A DNA stretch of 64,000 nucleotides, from contig NC_133324.1 in the NCBI RefSeq assembly GCF_042186555.1, forward strand, positions 129,363,655-129,427,654, in the 5' to 3' direction. Both the position numbers and the translations under genes were made by a program. Each line of letters begins with the position of its first letter. The stretch's first letter is position 1. Positions 31,247 through 43,807 of this stretch are shown here, piece after piece. The notes below the pieces were generated by a model, which was not told the DNA's origin, did not search any database, and saw nothing but the letters and a program-made list of their open reading frames with translations. The stretch is from Aquarana catesbeiana (Eukaryota; Chordata; Amphibia; Anura; Ranidae).

Positions 31247-31876
31247 CAGTGTTCATTTTGACGTCAAATTTCAATTTACTTTTGGTCACGGTCTTTTGAC
31301 TAAAATGCTATTTTAGTTTTAGTCGAATTTTAGTGATCTGAACTGTTTTAGTCATATTTTAGTTGACTAAAATCTCTATTACATTTTAGTCAACTAAAAT
31401 ATAATGGGTTTAGTTAAATTGTAATGCATTATTTAAGCATTTCTTTAGAATTTGTAAAACCCAAACCTTATTTACTCCTGAAGTAAAAATCTAAATGGTA
31501 AGTAAATGGGAATGAGGGAGTGCACAGGGCAAAGAACTGGTCTGGGGAGGCTGTTATTGTACACAGTGCTCAGCACTTCTATCTTGCTGGGAGGGGAAAT
31601 ACTCACCACGTGGTTTGCAGGGCATTGTTGCAGAACTCCCAGGCAGCAGGCAGACAGAGGGAGCCTGCATCTCTTAGCCAATACAGCTTGTCAGGGGGCT
31701 GGGGCTTTAACAGTCAGAATGAGCTTTGTGGAAAGCAGAAGTTCAGGTGGGTAAATGTCGCTCTCTCACAATTTCGTTCCATTTTTGTTCGTTGACGAAA
31801 ATTTTAATTGATTTTTGTTTAGTTTTTGTTACTGAAAGCATGCCGCTGACGAAAATACTTAATGAAATTAACACTG
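31247..31876. mobile_element. hAT-type element, 630 bp
   Basis: CAGTGTTCATTTTGACGTC at the left and ATGAAATTAACACTG at the right are hAT-like inverted termini. Both halves are rich in the TTAGTCAACTAAAAT/GACGAAAAT words. Flanks GTGCACAG and GTGCATGA agree at only five of eight bases, so the TSD is weak. The centre (31480-31750) is GC-richer and has no motif. Confidence 0.65.
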
Positions 31877-32167
31877 GTGCATGAAGCAGGGCATGTCTCT
31901 GTTGAGAGACTGCCTAGCCAAAAGCTAAATGTAAAAAGGGGTTATGGGTACTGGTGATACCATGGCAATGCCCATATGGTGTAAATGACTTAATTCACTG
32001 GATGAACGTAGCCTGATGGGGAACTGAGAGACTATTTCTCTATCTGGTCCAATTTACTATTGATTGATAATAGATGGCAGAGGGAAGATTTGAAATCCAA
32101 TATTGGACTGAATAGCAGCCATTGATCAGCCCACTGGCATGTGCTGTCAATTAACAGCAAGAATTAA

Positions 32168-32877
32168 TGTCACGTACCTGAGCGGAGACTGAAATGACGA
32201 GGTCGGCCTCTCTTGTATCTCCAGCCCAGGCCCCGCTGGGAGTGAAAGAGAGGGCGCCAAGGGACTGGAAGAACGCGAGTGCCTGTAGATGTAGGTCAGG
32301 GAACTTGCAGCAGGAGATGCGGTTCCAAGGCAGCAGGAGAATCATCAGATCTGGAACTGTAGCCATGCACAGCAGATTAGCTGAGGTTAAGAAAGCACTC
32401 CACTAGCGCTGTGGGCCAGGGTGTGTGCTGGTCACAGCGCTCAGCAGACTTGCAGCAGGAATGTTCAGCGTGGTGCGGAACTGCAGCAGGAGACAGCCGG
32501 GTAGACACTCGAGTGGAGCAGTAAGTAAGGATCAGAGAAAGGAACGTGGTCATTGGATAGCCAGGGTCATCAACAGGCAGGTACGAGGTACCAAATCAGG
32601 TGAAGAGCCAAAGTCAGGGACTAGCCGGGTCAGTAGCTAACGACAAGACAGAAGCGGAATCCAATATCAGGTCAGGAATAAGTCGGGTCAGCAACCAAGG
32701 AAACACACTGGAGGTACACAGGATACAGGTAAAGCTGAAAAACAGTCAGCATAGAGCACAGGCAGAAGCATCCTTAAATAGCCCGTCTGGCACCAACATA
32801 CATTGCGCTCACGCCCATTCGCGTGCGCCCAGCCAAACATCTTCTGACATGCACATTTCTATTAGCCATCTCTGACA
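32168..32877 (-). mobile_element. Solo-LTR-like unit of a Gypsy-type family
   Basis: Bounded by TGTCA and TGACA, 710 bp. On the minus strand GGGCTATTTAAGGATGC is a TATA-like core at the position expected for U3, comparable to GGCTATTTAAACTGCC in the LTR at 49867. The same organisation recurs at 56441-57164. No TSD is visible (ATTAA and ACTAG flank), so the copy may be old or recombined. Confidence 0.6.
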
Positions 32878-33151
32878 ACTAGCCTTATGATTCTCCATCA
32901 GGTTCCATTCACCACACTTCAAAACTCCTCAGCCATGCACCTGTCAGCGTGATGGGTACAATGGCCAGGTAGAGAGTACACTGAAGAAGGAATGCCCAGT
33001 AGTGCTCGATACTGACTGATTCTGTATCTTGATGCATTAGTAGTAAAAAAGTTGTAGCAATATGGTAAGCAGACAGAAAATGACCAAGTGGCTCTCCCAC
33101 CTTCGAATCTCAGTGTGGTAGGATGAAATGAAACTTCTTGAAAATGTAAAG

Positions 33152-33588
33152 TACTTCTAAAGGCTTTTTATCTTCATGCATTCTATGCATGAAGGTAAAA
33201 AACCTGTGTGCAGCGGCTCCCCCAAGCCCTCTCAATCCTTACCTTTGCCCCGTCCGCAATGTTCACGATAGTTTCGGCTGTATGGGGACTCTCCCTACTC
33301 ATTGGCTGAGACAGCAGTGGGAGCCAATCACAGCCAGTGGGCCAATGAGGAGAGAGTGGGGGGCGGCGCCTAGCTGCAGCTCTATGTGACTTATGGACGC
33401 ATAGAGCAGTGGCTTGGGAGTGAGCGTGCAATGGTGCCCCCAGAGCAAGTGGTTTTCTCCGGAAGCGCTGCTCGAGGGGGAGGAGCGCTGGCGGGGGACC
33501 CCAAAAGAAGAGGATCTGAGCAGGTAAGTATGACATGTTTGGTTTTTTTTTTTTTTTTTTTTTTAAATAAAGCTTTAATATCACTTTA
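33152..33588 (-). mobile_element. TTAA-type MITE family M4, copy 2 (inverted)
   Basis: Shares with the other copies an ATGCATGAAGGTAAAAAACC hairpin, GTACTTACC/GGTAAG words, CCAATGAG and TTGGCTGAGACA. The outer ends are eroded (TCACTTTAATAT near 33585). A T-tract of about 24 bases sits near the right end. Confidence 0.6.
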
Positions 33589-34325
33589 ATATTATCAAAG
33601 AGTGTCAAAAATAGGTTTGGATATTACTTACTAGTTGAAATACATATATGTCTAGTGATTTTCTATTGATGTAGTGGAGCATTCATATACTTCCAGGTTG
33701 ATTCATATGAACCTCGCTAGCTAGAGTGATATTGTACTAGCTGAGTTGTTTGTGGTGTGTAAGAATAATTTGTAATATACAATATTGAAAAGCCATATTT
33801 CTTAGGTTTATGCTCCTGTTCCCCTGACATTGCACTGTGACGCAAAAGTAGTTGGGCGGGGCCATGAACACGTGACGTCTTTCATGACTGCTGATGCCAG
33901 CTGTCGGCGAGGCTCCATGTGGTTTGAATGCTTTTTATTGTCCTGAATCATGTAAGTACCTTGAGGTGTTTGTAACAGTAAATGTGTACTAGCAGTATTC
34001 ACGCTATGTGCTGCTTATTTTACCTTTGCTCTGTGGGGGTTGTCTGAGTTGGAAGTTGTGGCGTTGGCATTGGGGCATATCATATGTTAAAACCCAGTGG
34101 ACCATACTGATCCCATTTAGAAACATTATTTCTCATGTGTGTTTGATCTCTGTAATTGGGGATCACAACCATCTGGTAAGAGGCTTGATTATGGTGGAGG
34201 GCACGTGTGTGTATGGTGGAATTCCTGAACAGTTCACGTGGTTTGCCACCTGGTGGGATATATCATTATCAATTCAATTTAGATACACCTTCATTCCACT
34301 ATATGCTTTTTATTGCTATTGCCAC
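33589..34325. other. No recognisable feature
   Basis: A frame of 137 codons (34008-34421) runs into the following repeat and shows only hydrophobic, low-complexity composition; no gene call. Confidence 0.4.
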
Positions 34326-34470
34326 ATTATTATTATTATTATACAGTATTTATATAGCGCCAACAGTTTACGTAGCGCTTTACAACTTGAGGGTAGACAG
34401 TACAAATACAATACAATTTGATACAGTAGGAATCAGAGGGCCCTGCTCCTTAGAGCTTACAATCTATGGA
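34326..34470 (-). repeat. SINE/LINE 3'-tail-like repeat
   Basis: TATTATTATTATTATTAT then TATATAGCGCCAACAGTTTA CGTAGCGCTTTAC and GAGCTTACAATCTA. This resembles the tail region of the SINE at 59097 (TATATAGCGCCGTCAATTTA, CGCAGCGCTTTAC, GAGCTTACAATCTA) in the same orientation, but belongs to a different family. Confidence 0.65.
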
Positions 34471-34740
34471 CTTATTTCCATATTGAACCTTATTAACTAT
34501 TCACTTTACTGTTTGATTGTACATTGATACATTTTCAGTATTTCATTTATTGCATAGTAACCAGAAGCATATTATTTATGTAAATACATATTATACACGT
34601 ATTATTATTATTTATGTATACACATATTATATACATATTATTTATGTATATACATCTTTCTTAGATGACACAAGTATCTTTTTGACTTCCTTGGCCTGGA
34701 TGAGCCCAAAATAAAATAGAAGATACTTTTTGCAGTAACT

Positions 34741-35179
34741 TTAAAGTGGAGTTCCACCCATTTAAAAGTCAGCAGCTACAAAAAGTGTAGCTGCTGACTT
34801 TTAATAATCAGACACTCACTTGTCCCACGGTCCAGCAATGCGGGCTCACAAAGCTCCGCTCCTCTCCCCCTCCTCTCCGCTGCGCCGGCATTCTAACTGT
34901 AGGCACGCACTACGCATGCGCGAGACGCGCTGCACGCTGTGGATGGCCGGGCAATCTCCTGGGACCTGTGACATATCCCAGAAGATTGCAGGGGGGGAGG
35001 GTGGAGAGGTGATCTTCCTTCCATCACCGCGGTGCCAGGGGAGGAAGTGGGAGCTGGGTGCCTCTAAAAACAGGGTACCCGCTCCTCCCCCCAAAAAAAT
35101 GACATGCCAAATGTGGCATGTCATAGGGTCACCAGCACTTAAAGCGGAAGTTCCATTTTTGGGTGGAACTCCGCTTTAA
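34741..35179. mobile_element. TTAA-flanked MITE family M3, copy 2
   Basis: TTAAAGTGGAGTTCCACCCA and TGGGTGGAACTCCGCTTTAA are near-perfect inverted termini. The subterminal AGTCAGCAGCTAC / GTAGCTGCTGACT hairpin and body match copy 1 at 21177. TTAA is present at both borders. Overlapping frames on both strands are not genes. Confidence 0.9.
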
Positions 35180-35964
35180 GTAAGAGAACAGGTTGTACAG
35201 GACAGAAAAGACTGGCTAAAAGCATTTTGGAAGCAGTGCTGTGATTTTCATAAAATGATTTGTAGAGCATCTGTTAATAAATGTGTAAACAATTTCAGGT
35301 GAATAATAGAACATAGAGGAAAACTACCAATTGTCCGTTTATTGCCTAATATTGCATCTAACACATAGTTAACATATTTGATAAAATGTAACTGTTTTTC
35401 CATTTTTCTATTTTGCTGTCTTTGTCAAGCTAGCTGCTAGCATATCATCACTAGGCCTTTTGTGAGTCAAGAAACAAAAATGCACATTCCTATGTTGACC
35501 CAGTAATGTGACCAGGCAACAATAGGTATTTTATATGTATTAACAACAGAAGGTATTGACTACAAGGTTCCCACGGAGTCATAGAAAGGGCAGGTACATT
35601 TCCCAGTGATACTGTGCTTTACACCATGTAAAATGGATTTCTTTTTCAGTATGAGTTGACTGCTTGGACTTTATCACTGCATCACCAACTAATGTTTTAT
35701 ACCTCTCAGAGACTTCAAGGAGGAGCTTCACAACCTACCCTTTCCAAGATCTGACTATAGGTGGAATGGAAGAGATAGACATTCACTAATATATAATGTT
35801 TTGTAGATAGTGACTCTATCCTTCCAAAGATAACTCAAGTAGCCTCTCTTCTCCTTCTCCCCTGCTCCTGTTCCCCTCCATACAGCCCCTTGTCCCAGGG
35901 GTGAAGGTGAGCTTTTTGTAGACTGCAATTGTATTACCATACAGTTATTGAAAAATATATAGTA
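35180..35964. other. No recognisable feature
   Basis: Apparently single-copy sequence without motif-bearing frames. Confidence 0.45.
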
Positions 35965-36931
35965 TTAAAGCGGTATTAAACCCAAAACCAAAAATTTAAT
36001 ATATTGCAGCTTACTAATCATTAGCGGTTGTGGTAGCTGCTTTCGTTTTTTTTTTTTCTTAGGTTTTTCCCCCCCTCTGTTTTCACCTGGTGATCTGCCC
36101 AGCAGGTGCGGCCTGTCCATTAGGGGTGCACGGTCGCCACCCCCCCATCCATGCATCTGGCCCCCATGCAGGACGCGGATGCATGAATTCCAATGGGGGG
36201 GTTGAAACACATTATTAGAGCCAGAGGCGCTAATAGGCTTTAAAAAAAGGTGGGCTCGGGGCGCAGAACACTGCGAACCGAGCCCACCCAGTTGTGTTAC
36301 AACAGCGAATGAATATTTTCACACTGATTCTCCTCCCGGGCCAATCATGACCTGTTTCCCGATTGGCTGAACTGAGGAGCATTCCGATTGGCAGCCGAGG
36401 AGGAAGGAGGAGACAGAAGCCACCGTAATGCCCGTGGAGGAGAGCAGGGGAAGGGGAAGCTGCCCGTGATGCCCACCGCCTGTCGCCCGGGTGAAGCGCT
36501 GCCCGCCATAGATGGGGTAAGTGCTCCGGACCCGACCTCTTATGTTGATGAATGAGCACAGGGGCAGAGCAGACAGTAGCATTGTCAGTCTGGGGGGGAG
36601 TGTTAAATGTACTAGCAGATTTAAACACACTAACAAATTGAAGCCAAACTCCAGCTCACACTTTCAGCAGTTTTTTATTCCTATGGGGGTAAAGGTCTAA
36701 CTAAATAAATAAAAGCAGATCATTGTAAGCACCCCTGCTAGTATTAAATGGTTTGTCCCAGCTCTGTAAACTGATACATCTGGTTCTTTTGAAAAACAGC
36801 AGACTTACTGGCCAGATCACCAGATAAAAATAGAAGAAAGAAAGACAAAAAAACAAATGCAGCCATCAGATCTAAGTAATGGTAAGCTGCAATATAATAA
36901 ATGTTTGCTTTTGGGTTTAATACCGCTTTAA
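35965..36931. mobile_element. TTAA-flanked foldback MITE family M6, interrupted by hAT family F
   Basis: TTAAAGCGGTATTAAACCCA and TGGGTTTAATACCGCTTTAA are inverted termini. The arms extend about 120 bp (ATATATTGCAGCTTAC / GGTAAGCTGCAATATA; ACCTGGTGATCTG / CAGATCACCAG). The hAT-like family F copy 2 entered at the end of the left arm (about 36100). Confidence 0.85.
36100..36600 (+). mobile_element. hAT-like family F, copy 2
   Basis: Left end CAGGTGCGGCCTGTCC, then CATGCATCTGGCCCC, GAGCCCACCCAG, GTTACAACAGCG, GATTGGCTGAA, GATGGGGTAAGTGC, parallel to 4109-4653. The right end is lost near 36600. Non-coding. Confidence 0.7.
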
Positions 36932-37568
36932 TGTTATGAGCTGTACTTACAGAAAGATTGTAGGATGCTAATTAATATATACAGAACATACCTGACTTTC
37001 ATAACACCTCTGGTTTCCTGAAGAACCTTAACTACAAAATGTGTTGAACCGAAACACTCTCACCATATGGTTTGTGTAAAAGGATGCTAATGTTACAGTA
37101 TATTAACCTAACAAGGTTCAAGTGATATGTGAGAGTTGGTATTCAGAGGCAAAAACATACATTTTGGTGTATAAATGTTATATCTTGTAATGGCTGACAT
37201 TCTACTTTTACTCATTCAGTATTTTATTTGCATAAAATAAAATGGTGATTTTTTATCTATATAATGGTGTGCTATTATTGAGGTTGTTTGCTCTTAAAAT
37301 GCCAATATTCTATGTTTATTATTCATGAGCAGAAAAGCTAATATGTCATGGGACCTCTGCAAACATAGAAGAGGTAATTATATTATCTAGGAGGAAAATA
37401 ATAAATACCCTTAGAATTAACTGTGTTATTTAGTATTTGCAAGAGCTTCAATCATTTCTAACCTTATTTTGAGGCAAAGGGTGGAATATTTACAGCACCT
37501 ATTATATATGAATAATCTTAAAATATTATTTTATTGGTCTCTTTTTCATAAGCCAGAAGGACAGTCCT
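36932..37568. other. Unassigned, with one dispersed repeat
   Basis: 37073-37191 matches 48945-49060. The remainder is AT-rich without features. Confidence 0.45.
37073..37191 (+). repeat. Dispersed repeat R3, copy 1
   Basis: CATATGGTTTGTGTA, CCTAACAAGGTTC, ATATGTGA, CAGAGGCAAAAACA and GTATAAATGTTATATCTT appear in the same order at 48945-49060. Confidence 0.75.
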
Positions 37569-38055
37569 TTAAAGTGGCTGTAAACCCTTAAATATACCCA
37601 GTGAAGTGACAGAGATGAAACACATCTTCCTACATAAGTTGTACCTGTTTAGCTGAAGTCTTCTCTGCAGCCATTCAAAAGCATGTCTGAGCTGTCAGAA
37701 AGTAGGGGGCAGGGAGCTGAAGTTACTCTCTGCAGAGCTCAGTGAGGAGAGCTCTGAGAGCTGATTGGAAGGAAGGAAGGAAGGAAGGAAGGAAGGAAGG
37801 AAGGAAGGAAGGAAGGAAGGAAGGAAGGAAGACCCCCCCCCCCCGGAGTTGCGGCTGTCAATCAGCTGGAGCTCCTTTCCCTGTCACCTTTTTTCTCTTG
37901 GTGTCAGGAAAACTTATCGGAAGTGACTCGTAGTGATAGCAGAGGAATGGGACAGCGAACAGAAATGCCATTTAGTGCTCTTAATTGAGACAAGAACACA
38001 CTATAGAGGAATATGCTTTGTTTATAATTTATGCCTGAGGTTTACAATCACTTAA
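37569..38055. mobile_element. TTAA-flanked MITE family M2, copy 2
   Basis: TTAAAGTGGCTGTAAACCC at the left and GAGGTTTACAATCACTTAA at the right, with TTAA at both borders. The left part matches copy 1 at 3003. It contains a GGAA microsatellite. Confidence 0.8.
37767..37844 (+). repeat. (GGAA)n microsatellite followed by a C run
   Basis: About 16 GGAA units followed by GA and roughly 12 C. Confidence 0.95.
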
Positions 38056-38144
38056 ATTTCTCAAGGGACTGGCAGTCTCAGCTGTATGCATTGCCGGCTC
38101 CTAGCATTGGCAAATCTTAGTGACCTGTAAGATGTAGCTGCCTA

Positions 38145-39569
38145 CAGTGCCTTGCAAAAGTATTCACCCCCCTTAGCTTTTTACCTATTTTGTTACATTA
38201 TAGCCTTTAGTTCAATGTTTTTTTAATCTGAATTATATGTGATGGATCAGAACACAATAGTCTAAGTTGGTGAAGTAAAATTAGAAATATATATATATAT
38301 ATATATACATAAAACAATTTTTCAGAAAAAAATGATAATTGGCATGTGTGTATGTATTCACCCCCTTTGTTTTGAAGCCCATAAAAAGCTCCGGTGCAAC
38401 CAATTACCTTCAGAAGTCACATAATTAGTGAAATGATGTCCACCTGTGTGCAATCTAAGTGCCAAATGATCTGTCATTACATATACACACATTTTTGAAA
38501 GGCCCCAGAGGCTGCAACATCGAAGCAAGAGGCACCATCAACCAAAAACTGCCATGAAGACCAAGGAACTCTCCAAACAAGTAAGGGACAATGTTGTTGA
38601 GAAGTACAAGTCAGGGTTAGGTTATAAAAAAATATCCAAATCTTTGATGATCACTAGGAGCACCATCAGATCTATCATAACCAAATGGAAAGAACATGGC
38701 ACAACAGCAAACCTGCCAAGAGATGACCACACACCAAAACTCATGGACTGGGCAAGGAGGGCATTATTCAGAGATGCAGCACAGAGATCTAAGGTAACCC
38801 TGGAGGAGCTGCAGAGTTCCACAGTAGAGACTGGAGTATCTGTACATAGGATGACAAAAAACAAAACAGCAAGTTTTGAGTTTGCGAAAAGGCATGTGGG
38901 AGACTCCCAAAATGTGTGGAGGAAGGTGCTCTGGTCAAATGAGACTAAAATTTAACTTTTTGGCCATCAAAGAAAATGCTGTGTCTGGCACAAACCCAAC
39001 ACATCACCCAAAGAACACCATCCCCACAGTGAAACATGGTGGTGGCAGCATCATGCTGTGGGGATGTTTTTCAGCAGTTGGGACTGGGAAACTGGTCAGA
39101 GTTGAGGGAAAGATGGATGGTGCTAAATACAGGGATATTCTTGGGCAAACCTGTACCACTCTGTGTGTGATTTGAGGCTGGGATGGAGGTTCACCTTCCA
39201 GCAGGACAATGACCCCAAACACACTGCTAAAGCAACACTTGAGTTGTTTAAGGGAAAACATGTAAATGTGTTGGAATGGCCTAGTCAAAGCCCAGACCCC
39301 AATCCAATAGAAAATCTGTGGTCAGACTTAAAGATTGCTGTTCACAAGTGCAAACCATCCAACTTGAAGAAGCTGGAGCAGTTTTGCAAGGAGGAATGGG
39401 CAAAAATCCCAGTGGTAAGATGTGGCAAGGTTATAGAGACTTAGCCAAAGCGACTTGGAGCTGTGATAGGCGCAAAAGGTGGCTCTACAAAGTATTGATT
39501 TTAGGGGGGTGAATAGTTATGCACATTGACTTTTTCTGTTATTTTGTCCTATTTGTTGTTTGCTTCACA
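38145..39569 (+). mobile_element. Tc1-like transposon, right terminal repeat missing
   Basis: Left terminus CAGTGCCTTGCAAAAGTATT follows a TA (38143-38144). The expected inverted counterpart is absent at the right: sequence stays transposon-like through GGGGGTGAATAGTTATGCAC (about 39508-39527) and then switches to unrelated DNA near 39570. A (TA)n run interrupts the left repeat at 38286-38308. Confidence 0.85.
38554..39498 (+). pseudogene. Tc1-like transposase, decayed
   Basis: Starts at ATG 38554 (MKTKELSKQVRDNVVEKYKS), with an N-terminal helix-turn-helix (GLGYKKISKSLMITRSTIRS). The catalytic core follows: LWSNETKI at the first acidic position (Asp replaced by Asn), FQQDNDPKHTA for the second Asp and PNPIENLWSDLK for the Glu. 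The reading frame is broken by TAA at 38953, by frameshifts near 39000 and 39165, and by TAG at 39442. The last frame ends AVIGAKGGSTKY at TGA 39496-39498. Without a first catalytic Asp and with four breaks it is inactive. The TIR loss at the right would also prevent mobilisation by a trans-acting enzyme. Neighbours are MITEs of the M2 and M4 families. Confidence 0.93.
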
Positions 39570-39985
39570 AGTTACAATTAGGGACTACAGAAAATGGGGT
39601 GCCTTGGCTGAGCCTGTAGCTTACGCATGTATTTGCAAATGTGTGCAGACTAAATCCCTGTTTTTAATGCATATTGTTAGACAGGTCAATTCAGTTGGTC
39701 GCAGGCTGGTCGGTAAGAGCTTGGAAATTTCTTTGGTTTTGTTTGACCTACGTCGCCCTTGCAGGGCTTCTTGCTGCAAAGACCAGTTATAGGTGGGGCC
39801 AGTGGCCACTTGTTTGTTCTTTCATCTACACCTACCTTTACCTGGTTGGATTCAGCATTAAATTTCAGCTACATATGAAACATATTTTTATGATTTAGAT
39901 GAAGTGGAAAATATTTAGAACTGTTGATTTTTTATTGTCATCCGTGTCCCTGTTTCGGAATATTTTACTTTGAGTGATTGTAAAC
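39570..39985. other. No recognisable feature
   Basis: Sequence of unknown origin between the truncated Tc1 and MITE M4 copy 3. Frames up to 88 codons lack motifs. Confidence 0.4.
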
Positions 39986-40445
39986 TCACTATAAAAATAC
40001 AAACATGTTTTACATGCTCTTTGTAATGGTTTTGCACAGGGCAGTGTGGATCCTCCTCTTCTCGGGTCCCTCTTTGCTGCTCCTGGCCCCTCCCTCCTGT
40101 CGAGTGCCCCCACAGCAAGCAGCTTGCTATGGGGCACCCGAGCCGAGTCACATCTCTCTGTGTCCATTAAGACACGGAGCTGCCATTTGGCCCTGCCCCC
40201 CCCTCCCAATTAGCTAAATGACTTTGATTGATAGCCAGAGGAGCCAATGGCACCACTGCTGTGTCTCAGCCAATCAGAAGGGAGAGTCAGGGGTGGCTGA
40301 GGGACTCGTGGACATCGCTGGACAGAGATGGGGCTCAGGTAAGCATCAGGGGGTGCTGGGGAGGCTGCTACATACAGAGGGTTTATTATCTTAATGCATA
40401 GAAAGCATTAAGATAAAATACCTTCTGCCTTTACAACACCATTTC
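39986..40445. mobile_element. TTAA-type MITE family M4, copy 3
   Basis: TCCTCCTCTTCTCGGGTCCC, GAGCCAATGGC, ACATCGCTGGA, CAGGTAAGCATCAGGGGG and the hairpin TCTTAATGCATAGAAAGC ATTAAGA. It supplies the uninterrupted version of the sequence into which MITE 3003-3708 inserted. Ends are eroded. Confidence 0.65.
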
Positions 40446-41782
40446 ATGTCTTGTCCTGGTTACTATACAACAAGTGAGTAGCTCTCCACATGGGGGATAG
40501 ATATGGCAAAAAAACCTGACAGAGGTTCCTGCCTTTCCCCACTCTGCTTTCCAATGACTAAAAGCTTTATAGCTTTTGCTCACCTCCTGTCTCCCTGATC
40601 ACATAAAAATGCAAAAAACAAAAAAAGTTCCTCAAAAAACACTTGGAGGAGGTTTTAACCCCTCAATGCTCTGTCCGGAACTGCAAAAAAAGTTTTGATT
40701 TTTCTAAACATACCTTAAGATCCCCTGGCTTTTTTGTCTCAATTTTTTTTTTTTTTTTAACTATAGGGAGTACAGTATGTAGTGTTTGCATATGATTATA
40801 GCATATATATATTTTGGAGCTCTGGGTTCATTTTCATGTGTTCACCAGGCTAATTTTAAAAGTCTTGCTTTCTATACTGTGTTCTCGCTACTTGAAGGTT
40901 TTCAGTTCAAGAGAGATAGTTTAAAAGAAAACAGTTTCTATGCTTCACTGTATATAGAATACTATAATGATCCATGACAGCGGTATCATGACTGTTTCTA
41001 AAAACAGTAAAATAAATAAACCATCAGCTTAAAAGCCTAGATAAAGTATATCCAAAACCAATACAGTTTACCGTTCAGTTTTCAAAGATCCCTAAAAAAA
41101 AAAAAAAAATTTCAAGCAACAGAAAGCACACATATTCTGACCATACGATAGTATAAAATTAATACATAGTTTAAGGTCTATGCTACAATAATTATGCAAC
41201 TAAGGTATTTTTAGTTCAGATCCAAGTGAAAATAATTGCATCAGTTTTAACAATGTATCCATGTACAGCATGGATTAAACTTAAGTCCTTATTAAATAAT
41301 TAGAGAAAATTAAAGTTTCTTTTTTCAAACCAAGAAGTCCAGATGTTCAAAAAATGTTACAATCTCCTTTTATCTTCCAATGAATATCCTCTAAACTAAT
41401 TGCTTTCTATTTATAGCAACTACTCTCTGACTGAAGGCGCGTTTGATGATCTCCAAGACTTTGATACATTTAAACCATAAGTGCGGAGTTAACATGTGCT
41501 AAGTTTGTATGATCTTTGATCCACAGTATATTTAGAAAGATTAACACTAGTGATGGTAGTATAAAAGAGAATATTATGTTTTCATAAGATACGAGTAAAT
41601 ATGTCTTCAGCTTTACAGCATTCCTGCCAACATTTTGGGTGCTGTTTTACCTTATATTTATAGAACAGTAGTACTGTCAATACAAATAAAGGGATACATA
41701 GAAACATAAGTGACAGCAGGAAAAAAAAATGTGTGATCCATCGAGTCTGTCCCATTTTTTTACATTTTATATTTACAGTACT
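40446..41782. other. Mostly featureless
   Basis: ATAGAAACATAAGTGACAGC near 41698 resembles a short amphibian interspersed repeat from memory. Otherwise AT-rich DNA with several A-tracts. Confidence 0.4.
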
Positions 41783-42403
41783 GTGATAAATATATGAAGC
41801 AGCGCTAAAAAATTGAACTCAATATTGTGAAAACACAAAAATGAATCAATATAATGACATCAAACTTCATTAGGTGAAAAAACGTGTATAAAGAAATCAC
41901 ACCAAATATGAAAAAAGTGTCCATAAGAGCCCATTCACAAGGGCTAAAAAGGAAAAATATACTATATATGAAACAAGAAAGTCCAAAGGAAACAAATCAT
42001 CCACGATTCACTTTCTCCACCAGTGTCCTCGCAATCACAATTCATAGTGCTTCCACCACCAGGTGACACTAAGGATTAAAGCTTCTTAACGGATCCCGTG
42101 GACCATTATATAGTATGGTCAAATGAGCGTGTTACATCTCCTTATGAAGGGAAACTCCAAAGCGGCAAACGTGATCCAGTCAGGGTTGTGGATGAATTGT
42201 TTCCTTTGAACTTTCTTGTTTCCCATATATTTTTCCGGTTTAGCCCTTGTGAATGGGCTCTTATGGACACTAATTTACATATTTGGTGTGATTTCTTTAT
42301 ACATTTTTTTCACCTAATAAGTTTGATGTCATTATATTGATTCATTTTTGTGTTTTCACAATATTGAGTTAAATTTTTTAGCGCTGCTTCATATATTTAT
42401 CAC
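41783..42403. mobile_element. Foldback repeat, ~215-bp arms
   Basis: Left arm 41783-42003 (GTGATAAATATATGAAGCAG .. AAGAAAGTCCAAAGGAAACA) pairs with right arm 42191-42403 (TGTTTCCTTTGAACTTTCTT .. CTGCTTCATATATTTATCAC). The 187-bp loop contains GGATCCCGTGGACCATTATA and CCAAAGCGGCAAACGTGATC. No transposase or RT is seen. Confidence 0.85.
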
Positions 42404-43807
42404 AATTCTTGCATCTAGCAGATTGCTTAAGCGGCTGCTCATTTGTAATTTATATGTTTTAGCATGGATATCCTATATGATTTTTTATATATATATACAG
42501 TACTGTATATACATATACACACTTTATCAAGGTGTCCCAAGTCACTAAGGGTAAAAAAACACAGAACATCCAGATTTGTGTATATAATCCATAAGTGTAG
42601 TGCTGTTAAAATGTATTGAATTAATTTTCTACTTGTATTCTGCTAAAACTAAGATATATAAAGTTAGTGAATTGTTTTGTTATCTGGGGCATCCTAAGAA
42701 ACAATAAACATTCATGGAAACAAGATATGATGTATAAGAATGTTCAATAATAAATCCTAATTTAAGAAAAAAGTTAATTATTCTGAGGAAAAAGGATTTA
42801 TTTTATGGGTAAAGAAAATATCTCATGTAACTGTATAGAGTTTTCTAGTAATGTAATTCATATGGCACACTACAGGTCATTCACCGCGTTAATTTGATTA
42901 ACACAAGTTACACAGAACACTTCTGTAAAGAAACGCCAAGATTTTATCAGCCATATTGCTTTTTTGGTTTAGCTAAAGACTTGAAGATTATCTTGACATT
43001 GATGGGACCTTTGAGATTACTCATGGTGGGAAATAGTATAATAAAAGGATATGCATATAGCCAAAATAATGGACCCTAACAAACTAAATATAAGGACTAT
43101 GATGGTACCCAATTTTTGTAAACAAATATCAAAAGGTATTTATTTATGATAAAATTTGCACATGTATACACATCGAAAAACTTACAAAACACACAAAAGC
43201 TGTACATAGAACATAACCAAAACCATCCAGTACTCCTTGAATACAGATTCTCGGTGGCTCCCCTATAGCAGAGCACAGTGAGTTGCTGTGATTTCGATAC
43301 AGTTTGCATTTCGCAGGAAGTAACCCGCTTCTTCAGAAAAAGTTTCAGCAAGAACACTCAAGGTTAATAGTCAAAACGTCAAAATAGAAACACATTGATT
43401 GGTCCTCCTACAAATGGTCATTGTCACCCATATAATGCCACAGGATGGTCCTCCTTGTTTTCCAAGATAGTTGTTAGTTCCTATGTAATTGGAACTGAGT
43501 ATCCATAAATAAATCGTATAGTGTGCACCTATTGACATACACAGTGTTGTATTAGGTAGGTAAAGAGGTTCCCATCATGTCGTTCCTCAGTTCAGCATGG
43601 AGTGTGATAGAATCACCTGTGGTTCAGTGCTAGGCTTTGCTGTTTAATCCCTAAGTGGGTGACAAAAACCCTAGAGTAATCACTGAAGATTTGAAGGAAT
43701 CCTCTGCACTTACAGTAATAATGTTTGTGCCTTCAAGTCCACATTAAATAAAAACACCATGATGATCATGGTTACCATGAAGAAAACGCTGATATCCAAA
43801 AAATTAA
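42404..43807. other. Unassigned; short palindromic hint near 43300
   Basis: TTTCGCAGGAAGTAACCCGCTTC lies beside TTCAGAAAAAG. No copy elsewhere was confirmed. Frames up to 86 codons lack motifs. Confidence 0.35.

Noticed and set aside
34008..34421. 137-codon frame with hydrophobic stretches as a membrane protein
   Set aside because: It runs into a SINE-tail repeat and has no conserved start context or motif.
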